Positions 1-6,600 of a stretch of DNA of 9,720 nucleotides are shown piece by piece (the stretch's first letter is position 1; each line of letters begins with the position of its first letter). This DNA comes from Erythrobacter sp. (GTDB taxonomy: Bacteria; Pseudomonadota; Alphaproteobacteria; Sphingomonadales; Sphingomonadaceae), in assembly GCA_002695185.1 (NCBI GenBank), contig NZOF01000141.1, positions 1 to 9,720 of the forward strand, in the 5' to 3' direction. The notes beneath the pieces were generated by a model, which was given only the letters and a program-made list of their open reading frames with translations, was not told where the DNA came from and ran no database searches. The position numbers were made by a program, and so were the translations under genes.

Positions 1-476
1 AGGACCGGGGTTCGGGGGACGGCTCGGGACGAGACGCTCAACCGGACGCCGCAGCCGCGCGCATCGCCTCGATCAGCTCGAGTGGAGGCCGCCAGGCCGG
101 AACCGGGGGCGCGGCCCGATAGGGGACGCCGGATTGTGCTTTCTCTCATCGAGAGGACGCTGCGGATATTGCTCATGGTCCTTTGCGGACATAGACGCTT
201 CAGTTCTGAGGGGCTTGGGCTAGACAAAAGCCGTCGTTCGAGCGTGAATGCAACATGCGGGACGAGATATCGTCCCAACTGCTGCTGAAATGAGGCATCC
301 ACGCAGCTTCAGCTTGAGATAACGAATGAGCGCGTCACCGCTCGGGCTAGAAGGCGGATATGTGAGCAGTCGCCGAGCGATTGGCTTGATCCGTGCAGCA
401 TCAGCATGTTCCTCCGGACACCGCAAGCCTGCGAATTACGCCAAGTCCAGGCTATCCAAATAGATCATTGTGACTA
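1..476. other. No convincing gene in 1-476
   Basis: I find no recognisable protein in any frame of this stretch. The first 120 bases are very GC-rich. The rest is mixed, with short open frames that lack family motifs. On the minus strand near 48-120 a frame ends ...PPLELIEAMRAAAASG and stops, which could be the tail of a decayed gene, but it has no start and a stop lies just upstream. The stretch sits downstream of the minus-strand YihY gene and may hold its 3' untranslated end, but I see no strong terminator hairpin. Confidence 0.4.
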
Positions 477-1418
477 TCATCCCGCATCGCCCAAACGGTC
501 GGCCTTCTCGGCGCCACGCTTGCCCATCGGCTGGTCCTTTCCGCTGGTCGTGTCCTCGGCGGTCTGGGCCTCCATCTCGGCATTCAGTTCGGCACCCAGG
601 AGAATGATGTAAGCCGAGATCCAAAGCCACATAAGCAGGATGATGACCCCGGCCATGCTGCCGAAGGATTCGTTGTAGCTTCCGAAATTGCCGACATAGA
701 TGGAAAACGCCACCGACGCGATCAGCCAGATGATACAGGCGGCGATTGCTCCTGGCGATAGCCATCGCCATTCGGCATTCTCGCGCGACGGACCATAGCG
801 GTAGACCACAGCAAGCCCGCTCACTGTCAACACTGCCAGGATCACCCACTGCGAAAGCGCGAGAACCGTCTTGAGCCAATTGGGCAGGGGCAGGAAATCC
901 AGTATCGCAGGCAATGCCACCGCGGCGACAAGACCCAGAACCAGCCCAACGATCAGAAACAGCGTCAGCCCCAGCGTCCATATTGTCTTCGAAACTAATC
1001 CGCGTTCCTCGTCTTCGTCATATGCGACATTCAGCCCTTCCATCAGGCTGCTCATCCCCTTGGAAGCCGAATAAAGCGCCAGACCCAGACCGATGACGAA
1101 TGCAAGACCAAGGCCTGCCTGTTCGGACCCGGCGACGGCGACTGCCTGGTCCAGCACGATCTGCGCGGCGTCCTTCGGCATCATCGCGGTCAGGCTTTCA
1201 AGCTGAGCGGTCACCTCTGGTGGCTCCAGCACCAACCCCGCCAAGGCCATCAGGGCCGTGACTGCAGGGAACAGCGCGAGAAGAGCATAAAAGGCAACGC
1301 CTGCTGCAATCAGCCCCACATGGTCGGAACTCAGCTCGTCTTTCACGCGAAGGGCGATGTCCTTCCAGCCCTTTGCCGGGATCTGTGTCGGCTTGTCGGC
1401 GTGTCTTCCACGGGCCAT
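477..1418 (-). CDS. YihY/virulence factor BrkB family inner-membrane protein
   Basis: A 313-residue integral membrane protein of the YihY/BrkB family (once mis-annotated as ribonuclease BN). The molecular role of the family is unsettled; transport or envelope functions have been proposed. Six hydrophobic spans are visible at about residues 35-62, 101-118, 146-170, 185-207, 222-243 and 253-276. Family-typical stretches are AAGVAFYALLALFPAV (39-54), LYSASKGMSSLMEGLNVAY (115-133), the YRYGPS loop after span 4, and LWISAYIILLGAELNAE near the end. Length fits the family. The C-terminal tail (282-313) is charged and presumably cytosolic. The start is supported by AGGAG (1431..1427) eight bases upstream. 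It is the last gene of the minus-strand stress cluster, 72 bases after the DUF3618 gene, and a GC-rich hairpin lies in that gap. Family assignment is strong; function is not. Confidence 0.93.
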   Translation of the reverse strand: MARGRHADKPTQIPAKGWKDIALRVKDELSSDHVGLIAAGVAFYALLALFPAVTALMALAGLVLEPPEVTAQLESLTAMMPKDAAQIVLDQAVAVAGSEQAGLGLAFVIGLGLALYSASKGMSSLMEGLNVAYDEDEERGLVSKTIWTLGLTLFLIVGLVLGLVAAVALPAILDFLPLPNWLKTVLALSQWVILAVLTVSGLAVVYRYGPSRENAEWRWLSPGAIAACIIWLIASVAFSIYVGNFGSYNESFGSMAGVIILLMWLWISAYIILLGAELNAEMEAQTAEDTTSGKDQPMGKRGAEKADRLGDAG

Positions 1419-1444
1419 GGAGTAGTCTCCTGTCGGATGAAATT

Positions 1445-1469
1445 CAGCCCGCGCAATGGGCGCGGGCTG
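1445..1469 (-). terminator. GC-rich hairpin between DUF3618 and YihY genes
   Basis: A perfect 10-bp stem (CAGCCCGCGC paired with GCGCGGGCTG) closes a five-base loop. It lies between the stop of the DUF3618 gene and the start of the YihY gene. Read on the minus strand it is followed by AATTTC, a poor T-run, so it may be a partial terminator, an attenuator that lowers YihY expression, or an RNA-stability element. The structure is seen directly; the role is inferred. Confidence 0.5.
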
Positions 1470-1490
1470 TGAAGATGAGCCAGAGACGGC

Positions 1491-2693
1491 TCAGCTGTTT
1501 TTCTTGACGTTGCCGAGGTCCTGCTTGTCGGCCTCGGTCTGCGCGGCATCCGCGATCTTGGAGCCCGATTCCTTGGCCTGATCGACGGCCGTCTTGGCCA
1601 CGCGTTCCGCCTTGGCCTTGACGTCTGCGGCCATGGATTTGGCCTCATCCGTCGCAGCTTCGGCGACCTTGGACAGCTTCTGCTTTTCTTCTTCGAAGAT
1701 GCGCTCGGCTTCGTCCATCAGCTGATCGCTCTGCGCGCCGAGATAGTCATCTTCCATCCGGGTGCGCGGCAGGGCTGCCGCGAGGGCCGCACCGAGGGCG
1801 AGCGCGATTGCACCACCGATCAGCGGCTGTTCCTCGAACAGGTCCACGGCTCGGTCACTTCCACGGCGAGCAAGCCGCATGGCCGCTTCACTGGCTTCGA
1901 CGGCCCTCCGGCGCGCAGCGACGACGCGTTCGCGGGCATCGTCCGCCAGCATCTCAGTGCCCTCATACAGCCGGTTGCTCACATCCCGCGCCTTGTCCGA
2001 CGCCGAACCGGCCATATCGCGTGCGGAGTCCGCAACCGAACGCCCGGCATCCGCAAGAGCGCTGGCCGCATTCTGCGCTTTGTCTGTGACGGTCGCTCCG
2101 GCATTGCGTGCCGCATCTGTCGCCGAGGAGGCGGCGTCCTTCACGCCATGTTTCGTGTTCGAGGCGAAATCGCGCGCCCCTCCGATGGCCCCGTCGCCTC
2201 GCTCGTCGCGCTGCGCCCAAGCCGGCAGATCGCGGCGCCTGGTCACATAGCTCGACGGACGCCCCAACCATTCATCGGTTCCAGTCTGGCTGCGCGATTG
2301 ACCGCTGCCATACGCAAGGTCGCGATCGCTCCGGGCAGTCACGCGGGGGGTGCCGGTCTCCGCAAAGTCATCGTCGTCCGTGCTGTTGCGATAGGGCCAT
2401 CCCCGCCGGGCAGCGACGCTGCTGCGGTCCGGCTCGCCAGTCTTGTCCGACATCATCAGCCAAGCCAGCCCAACGCCTGTCAGTGCAAGCGCCATCGGAT
2501 TGCGCTTGACGGCGTCCGAGACTGAGCGGCCGATATCGCCGCCATGTTCGCGGAACTGATCTGAAAACTGGCGTGCCAAGTGCTCGATCGAAAACCGGCT
2601 TTGCAGATCGTCCAACGTATCGCTGAGGCTGGCCCGCTCGCGCTCGATCTCGCGCTCGATTTCTTCCGGGCTTCTCGTGTCATCACTTGTCAT
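1491..2693 (-). CDS. DUF3618 domain protein with LEA-like amphipathic middle
   Basis: About 400 residues. The N-terminus (SPEEIEREIERERASLSDTLDDLQ, numbered 9-32 from the first ATG) is the DUF3618 signature, followed by a short hydrophobic segment (66-82). Residues about 85-165 are polar and low in structure. Residues 170-285 form an Ala/Asp/Lys-rich run of imperfect 11-residue-like repeats (ATDAARNAGATVTDKAQNAA and similar), resembling LEA or apolipoprotein-type amphipathic helices. A second hydrophobic span (291-310) precedes a charged, coiled-coil-like C-terminal tail. Likely a membrane-associated envelope-stress protein; no catalytic motif is visible. Two ATGs stand in tandem (2696 and 2693). 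The strong GGAGG (2704..2700) is only three bases from the first but six from the second, so I prefer 2693. The start overlaps the end of the holin-like gene by 11 bases (14 if 2696 is used), implying translational coupling. Confidence 0.88.
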   Translation of the reverse strand: MTSDDTRSPEEIEREIERERASLSDTLDDLQSRFSIEHLARQFSDQFREHGGDIGRSVSDAVKRNPMALALTGVGLAWLMMSDKTGEPDRSSVAARRGWPYRNSTDDDDFAETGTPRVTARSDRDLAYGSGQSRSQTGTDEWLGRPSSYVTRRRDLPAWAQRDERGDGAIGGARDFASNTKHGVKDAASSATDAARNAGATVTDKAQNAASALADAGRSVADSARDMAGSASDKARDVSNRLYEGTEMLADDARERVVAARRRAVEASEAAMRLARRGSDRAVDLFEEQPLIGGAIALALGAALAAALPRTRMEDDYLGAQSDQLMDEAERIFEEEKQKLSKVAEAATDEAKSMAADVKAKAERVAKTAVDQAKESGSKIADAAQTEADKQDLGNVKKNS

Positions 2694-3081
2694 CATAGAC
2701 CTCCTTCACAGCCTGCGCGTCGCGCTTGACATTTTTCGCCGTGCGGGTGGGCGCAAGACTGGTGAGTTTCAGATCGCTTATGCCCTTCCGCGCCATGACG
2801 TAGGCGATGATCGCGAAGAACAGGCCGACGATGATGGCCGACCATGCAGCGGGGACGCCTGTCTCCGTCAGGGCCGCTACCAGCGCGGCTGACAGCACGT
2901 TGAGCGTCGTCAGGGCAAGGATGGCCGCGCCGACGATCATGCCGATCGCAACCCCCGCGCCCTTGATGTTTTCGCTGACCTCGGCACGCGCCAGATCGAC
3001 TTCGCTTCGCACCAGCGAACTGACATGCGACAGCGCGTCGCTCAGCAATCCGCCGGTTGTCCGATTGGGATCGCTACTCAT
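2683..3081 (-). CDS. Phage-holin-like (holin-X, PF07332-type) two-span membrane protein
   Basis: A 132-residue protein with the layout of the holin-X/DUF1469-like family. An amphipathic N-terminal helix (LLSDALSHVSSLVRSEVDLARAEVSENI, 12-39, quoted here as a region) leads to two hydrophobic spans at 41-71 and 77-97, then a charged tail (98-132). The LVRSEVDLARAE motif is typical. In bacteria outside phages these proteins usually sit beside DUF3618 and DUF883-like genes, as here, so a structural or stress role at the inner membrane is more likely than lysis. No endolysin or phage gene is nearby. The start shares one base with the previous stop (TGATG at 3083..3079), and GGGAG lies six bases upstream. 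The gene is translationally linked at both ends. Family confidence is high; function is inferred from context only. Confidence 0.88.
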   Translation of the reverse strand: MSSDPNRTTGGLLSDALSHVSSLVRSEVDLARAEVSENIKGAGVAIGMIVGAAILALTTLNVLSAALVAALTETGVPAAWSAIIVGLFFAIIAYVMARKGISDLKLTSLAPTRTAKNVKRDAQAVKEVYDDK

Positions 3082-3629
3082 CAGATGCTCCCTTCCAGCC
3101 GCGCCCGCGTCGGCAGATCGCCCGACGGTTTCTGGTCGCTGTCACGTAAATCCACACTGCCGCCAACTGGACCGCGATAGGGGGACCCGCTTGGCGTCGT
3201 GACTGGATTGTTCCCGTTCGACGACGCCTTTGCGAACCGGGTCGCGGCAAAGCCGACCAGTAGCGCCGAGCCCAGGAAGATCAGCGGATTGCGCTTGGCG
3301 AACTCGTTGGCCGCGGTCATCATCTGGCCCAGATCCTTGTCGCGCAAAGAATCTGACGCGTCGGCGAGTGTATCCGCGATCTGGCTGAAGGTTCTGGCTT
3401 GCGGCGAGCCGTCGCGCAATTCGTTCGCGGCAGTTCGTAGCGCTGACGCGACGCCCTGCACTTCGTCCGCGGCGCTTGTCTTTGCTTGATCCGCGTAACC
3501 CACGGCCTGGTCCGAGACCTGGCTGGCGACGTCGCGCGCCTGATCCTTGATGTCCTCGACGGCGGTCTTGTCGGCCGTTTGCGATGAGGTCGTCTGCTGG
3601 GTCACAGACTGCTTCTTGCCGTCTTCCAT
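3081..3629 (-). CDS. DUF883/ElaB-like membrane-anchored protein
   Basis: A 182-residue protein without enzyme motifs. Residues 1-22 are Gln/Thr/Ser-rich. Residues 22-110 form a long Ala-rich amphipathic helix region (DIKDQARDVASQVSDQAVGY and onward), including a segment SQIADTLADASDSLRDKDL. One hydrophobic span follows at 114-132 (KRNPLIFLGSALLVGFAATR), then a Gly/Pro/Ser-rich hydrophilic tail to the end. The helix-plus-single-span plan resembles ElaB/YqjD/DUF883 proteins, which are membrane-anchored stress proteins, although here a 50-residue tail follows the span. Similar alphaproteobacterial proteins are sometimes named nutrient-deprivation-induced. AAGGA about nine bases upstream supports the start. 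It overlaps the holin-like gene by one base. Assignment to DUF883 itself is tentative. Confidence 0.75.
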   Translation of the reverse strand: MEDGKKQSVTQQTTSSQTADKTAVEDIKDQARDVASQVSDQAVGYADQAKTSAADEVQGVASALRTAANELRDGSPQARTFSQIADTLADASDSLRDKDLGQMMTAANEFAKRNPLIFLGSALLVGFAATRFAKASSNGNNPVTTPSGSPYRGPVGGSVDLRDSDQKPSGDLPTRARLEGSI

Positions 3630-3707
3630 GAGTGTGTTCCTTGAAAGCCTGAAATCGAAAGCACCTGTCAGCGGCGCCGGGAATTCATGTCGTCGGCAAA
3701 GGGAGGG

Positions 3708-3735
3708 TGCCGGCAGCCAGCGGGCCTGCCGGTGA
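3708..3735 (-). terminator. Possible attenuator hairpin after the DUF892 gene
   Basis: CCGGCAG (3710-3716) and CTGCCGG (3726-3732) form a 7-bp stem around a nine-base loop, just after the stop of the minus-strand DUF892 gene. There is no clear T-run on the minus strand, so it may only modulate read-through into the downstream stress genes. The 112-base gap 3630-3741 holds nothing else that I can support except the ribosome binding site for the next gene. Confidence 0.3.
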
Positions 3736-3741
3736 ACCGTC

Positions 3742-4176
3742 TCAGGCCTTGGCGTCGACGTTGCGGGAACGTTGGGCCAGCTCCGTCATGAAGTCGTCCG
3801 AGCCGTAGATCTTGTCGAGGGCGCGATCGAGTTTCCGTGCAGCCTCGTCCTCGCCAAGAGCCTCGGCGAACGCCTTCGTCGTGCCGAAGCCAGCGATGCC
3901 GTAATGGCACATACGCTGAGATTGGGCGATATTCGCGACGCCCTCCATCCCCGTGCAGTGTTCTTTTTTCTCTTCGCCGCCAATGTCAATGTCGGTGATC
4001 AGCGATTTCAAAAGTTCGACATGCTTGTCGATGCCGTCTTTGGCCGTATTCAGCCGTTGAGCAAGCTTGTCGTCCGATGCCTTGTCAGCCATCGAGGACA
4101 CTACCTCGGACATCTGGTCATTCGCGGACCAGAGATCCTGCAATTCTTCAAGGTATAGGTCTTTGAGCGTCGTCAT
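3742..4176 (-). CDS. DUF892 (YciF-like) ferritin-like stress protein, short form
   Basis: A 144-residue protein beginning TLKDLYLEELQDLWSA, the hallmark opening of the DUF892/YciE-YciF family. These are ferritin-like four-helix-bundle proteins linked to stress survival, with little known biochemistry. Other family marks are DKHVELLK (50-57), the CTGMEG turn (74-79), and QRMCHYGIAGFGT (87-99), which contains the conserved His-Tyr of the last helices. The usual family length is about 160-170 residues. Here CTGMEG runs into IAQSQRM almost at once, so roughly 20 residues that normally form the connecting or third helix appear to be missing. The start at 4176 is chosen because GGAAGG lies seven bases upstream and because homology begins there; the open frame continues to 4443 but that extension looks non-coding. 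It is the first gene of the stress cluster. Confidence 0.88.
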   Translation of the reverse strand: MTTLKDLYLEELQDLWSANDQMSEVVSSMADKASDDKLAQRLNTAKDGIDKHVELLKSLITDIDIGGEEKKEHCTGMEGVANIAQSQRMCHYGIAGFGTTKAFAEALGEDEAARKLDRALDKIYGSDDFMTELAQRSRNVDAKA

Positions 4177-4636
4177 GTTGGAACCTTCCATGTTGCGTCG
4201 GCAGACGAGCAGGCTCGCATTGGCCCTGCCTCCCAAACTTTGCCAAATAAGTCGTATCTGAGAGGATGACCGCGTCTGCAGCCCTGACGGGCACGGCGGC
4301 AGCGAAACCTTCCACTTCGCATTTTGATTAACATTCAGCAACTTAGCTCTGATCGTCTGTATCTCGAAACCAACAGCGTCACGGACTGTCGAGTTCCGTG
4401 TCTTGAACGTGAAAAGCGCCGATCGTCTCTTGATTATTGTCATATCGAATTACGCTTCGCGCATTGATCTGTTTTAAGGTCCGCCGGGAAACGCGTGGCC
4501 AGAGAGCGCGGCGACCACACGGCGTTCCCTGACCAGGATCGCAAGCTGGTCACAATGGTGGCAAACACGACGATTGTCTGAGCCTCAGTTTTCAGTTTTC
4601 AACGTCGGCAGTGTTCACGCCGCGCAATATCTCTGC
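4177..4636. other. 460-base gap without a supported gene
   Basis: This stretch separates the DUF892 start from the DUF421 remnant. It holds the DUF892 ribosome binding site and the candidate EcfG-like promoter. The minus-strand open frame through 4443 has no family-like residues beyond the DUF892 part. A short tandem TTTTCAG repeat lies at about 4589-4602. A plus-strand frame ending ...TMVANTTIV near 4580 is short and unrecognised. I see no RNA gene. Confidence 0.4.
4372..4397 (-). promoter_or_regulatory. Candidate EcfG-type (general stress) promoter
   Basis: Read on the minus strand, GGAAC (4397..4393) is followed after 17 bases by TGTT (4375..4372). The alphaproteobacterial general-stress sigma factor EcfG recognises GGAAC-N16/17-cGTT, so this is one mismatch from consensus. 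It lies upstream of the DUF892 gene in the correct orientation, but about 190 bases from its start, which is longer than usual. The motif is seen directly; its use is inferred from the stress-type genes downstream. Confidence 0.35.
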
Positions 4637-5121
4637 CTAGAGCCGATCACCGGAGAGCACGCTGATGTCACCCGTCGTCTCGAGCACCACCGCCCGAACG
4701 TCCTGCATCGCGAGAACGTTCGCGCTTCTCAGCTTTGCCATAACGTCGTCGTGGGACACCCCTGTTCGCGCCATGTCGTGCTCTCTGAAGACACCGTCAC
4801 GCACGAGGATAACCGGTTTATTTTCCAGAGAATTTCTGATCCCGCCAATCGATTTTCGCTAAATTGCAAGCCCCACCTGCAGCCCCATCAGAGCCGAGAT
4901 CGCGACCAGTGCCTGCAGGAAATCTGGCCAGCTTGTCGAGACAGCCGAGGTCGCCAGAAGCGATCCGGTGGCCAAGGTGATGACGAAGTCAAAAGCCGTC
5001 ATCTTCGATGAATGAGCGCAGCCCGACAATCCGCACAAGCCCGATGATGGTCGTGAGTGAAAAATGAGCCGAGATCAATGCCTCGGACGACAACATCCAT
5101 AAGCAGCGGTAAGCCGAACAC
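4637..5121 (-). pseudogene. Broken DUF421 (YetF-type) membrane protein gene
   Basis: Piecing together frames on the minus strand gives a nearly full DUF421 protein. A GTG start (5121..5119), preceded by GAGGAAA, gives VFGLPLLMDVVVR. After one extra base (near 5081) the next frame reads ALISAHFSLTTIIGLVRI and VGLRSF. After a second extra base (near 5012) it reads SKMTAFDFVITLATGSLLAT and continues to GLQVGLAI, where a TAG nonsense codon (about 4861) interrupts. The same frame then resumes RKSIGGIRNSLENKPVILV, VSHDDVMAKLRSANVL and VRAVVLETTGDISVLSGDRL, ending at TAG (4639..4637). The SKMTAFDF and VLETTGDISVL motifs are diagnostic of the family. Intact members are small inner-membrane proteins with a cytosolic C-terminal domain of poorly known role. 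Two frameshifts plus a stop argue for true decay, although sequencing error could explain the indels but hardly the nonsense codon. Confidence 0.82.
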
Positions 5122-5124
5122 TAG

Positions 5125-6160
5125 TCTTTCCTCAAATTCTTCGCTGCCAGAACACCGGAACGATCACTGAAGGCGGGACAGAAAGCAGGGCCGACCATTC
5201 CAGCCGACCCTGCAGAATTGCGCACAGTGGAGCTATTGGCCGATATTCACAGTCTGATCGTCGGGCAGTTCGAGAAGCGCGAGCAGCATGCCGTGCGCGC
5301 CAGCCACGCTAAGAGCAGCGCCTGCGTGGTCGGCACGCTGACGATAGCCGACGACCTTCCGCCGGAATTGGCACAGGGATTGTTCGCCCCGCGGCAGGCA
5401 CCTACGACGTCGCGATCCGCTTCGCGGAGGGGACGGGCGAGACGCTGGGCGACCGGGTATCGACGCACCGCGGCATGACGATCAAGGTCTTCGGCGTCGA
5501 AGGTGAGAAGCTGCCTGGGCATGATGCGCCAACGCAGGATTTCGTCCTCGCCACGGGACGAACGTTCCCCTCCGGCACGGCAAGCGGCTTCCTGAGCGAC
5601 GCGAAGAAGATTAGCACGGCCACGCCCCCGCCCGGAGGGGGTCAAGAGTGCAGTGTCGTCGATGGCGCGCAACTTCAACAAGGTGCTGAGCGTCTTCAAC
5701 ACCGCCTATGCCAAGGCCGACTTCTTCGGCCATCCGTTCAGCAACGACTATTTCAGCCGAGCACCAATGCGCTACGGCGACTACGTCGCCAAGCTCGGTG
5801 CCGTGCCGGCATCGCAGACACAGGATGCGCTTAGAGAGTGGCAACTCGACCCGCGCGAGGACGAGGACGGCTTTCGCAACGCCCCGACCAATTACTTCCG
5901 CGATCACGAGGCGGTGTTCGAGCTGAAGATCCAGCTCTGGGCGAACGCGGAGACGCAGCCGATCGAGGACGCCTTGGTCGAGTGGCCGTCACAGGGCAAA
6001 CAGCATCGCACCGTAGCCACGATTCGCAGCCCCGCGCATGAAGCCTACAGCTTGGCGCGCGCCAGCTATTTCGATGACGTGATGACCGTCCGCCCAGCCC
6101 ACAGCCTGGCCGCCCATCGGCCGCTCGGGTCGGTGATGCGCGCACGGCTTCAGGTCTATC
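5125..6160 (+). pseudogene. Frameshifted catalase-family (SrpA-like) gene, 3' end cut by IS
   Basis: Three frames join into one catalase-family heme protein. Frame one (5125-5390) gives AELRTVELLADIHSLIVG, HAVRASHAKSSACVVGTLTI (with the His expected on the distal heme side) and DDLPPELAQGLFAP. A one-base loss near 5388-5393 shifts to AGTYDVAIRFAEGTGETLGD and MTIKVFGVEGEKLPGHD and DFVLATGRTFPSG. One extra G in the run near 5632-5640 shifts back to EGVKSAVSSMARNFNKVL, FFGHPFSNDYFSRAPMRYGD and finally SLAAHRPLGSVMRARLQVY. Each shift is repaired by a single-base change. No ATG start exists upstream in frame before residue HAVRAS; only TTG (5218) or GTG (5227) are available. The last dozen or so residues of the family are replaced by transposase sequence. 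Intact relatives are about 330-360 residues and are thought to act in peroxide handling or heme-dependent oxidation. This copy is almost surely inactive. Confidence 0.85.
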
Positions 6161-6571
6161 ATGGATGTCACGACCAAGATCCACCTCCGCGTCAACCGCG
6201 CCGGCCTCCCCATGAGGTCAGACATCACGCCGGGGCAGACATCCGTCTATCTGGGCTTCGACCTGGTGATGGACGACAACCTGCCCGAGCCTTGCGTCCT
6301 GCTGGCCGATCGCGGCTATGACTCTGACAAGGTTCGCAAAACCATGGAGGCGCGGGACGTCTTGCCGGTGATCCCGATGCGCAAGACACGCAAGCTGCGC
6401 GTCGCCGTCGATCGCGCCCTCTACCGCCTGCGCAACCTCGTCGAGCGGTGTTTCAACAAGCTGAAGAACGCCCGCCGCGTCGCGACACGTTACGACAAGA
6501 CCGCCGAGAGTTTCCTGGGCTTCATCGACATCACCTCGATCCGTCTCTGGCTCCGCCATTTGTCAACATGA
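6161..6571 (+). pseudogene. 3' half of an IS5-family transposase
   Basis: The 136-residue frame carries the C-terminal part of an IS5-family DDE transposase. TTKIHLRV (4-11) and ITPGQ (22-26) open it. The second catalytic Asp lies in LLADRGYDSD (D50). The Y-(2)-R-(3)-E-(6)-K signature is complete (Y88, R91, E95, K102), followed by RRVATRYDK and IRLWLRH. The N-terminal half with the first catalytic Asp is absent, and the sequence before TTKIH is catalase-family coding DNA in another frame, so the protein cannot be functional. The frame ends HLST, while the neighbouring frame ends FVNMT-stop (6577-6579), an ending I associate with this group, so one T may also have been lost near 6560. Initiation at 6161 is an artefact of the junction. 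Confidence 0.85.
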
Positions 6572-6600
6572 CCTAAGCGAGATGTTGAGTGTGCGTTTTT
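6161..6600 (+). mobile_element. IS5-family insertion sequence remnant, left end missing
   Basis: The transposase remnant marks the right part of an IS5-family element. The left inverted repeat and 5' half are gone: the join to catalase coding sequence is at about 6158-6170. The right end should lie shortly after the transposase stop, but without the left repeat I cannot fix it, so the end given here is approximate. No target duplication can be recognised. Confidence 0.6.

Noticed and set aside
220..426. Minus-strand 68-codon frame near the left edge
   Set aside because: No recognisable family, no good ribosome binding site at its ATG, and composition typical of non-coding DNA.
436..981. Minus-strand open frame of 181 codons inside the YihY gene
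   Set aside because: It lies in another frame of a clearly coding gene and shows no family motif; it is a shadow frame.
1762..2509. Several plus-strand open frames opposite the DUF3618 gene
   Set aside because: Arg/Ser/Pro-rich shadows of a GC-rich, repeat-bearing coding region; no binding sites or motifs.
2683..3081. Holin-like gene as a sign of a prophage
   Set aside because: No lysin, capsid, tail or integrase gene is near; the holin-X family is common in bacterial stress clusters beside DUF3618.
4177..4443. Longer start for the DUF892 protein at 4443
   Set aside because: The added 89 residues have no homology-like pattern, and the ribosome binding site and family N-terminus place the start at 4176.
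4574..5011. Plus-strand open frame of 145 codons
   Set aside because: Its composition is unlike a protein and it is antisense to the recognisable DUF421 remnant.
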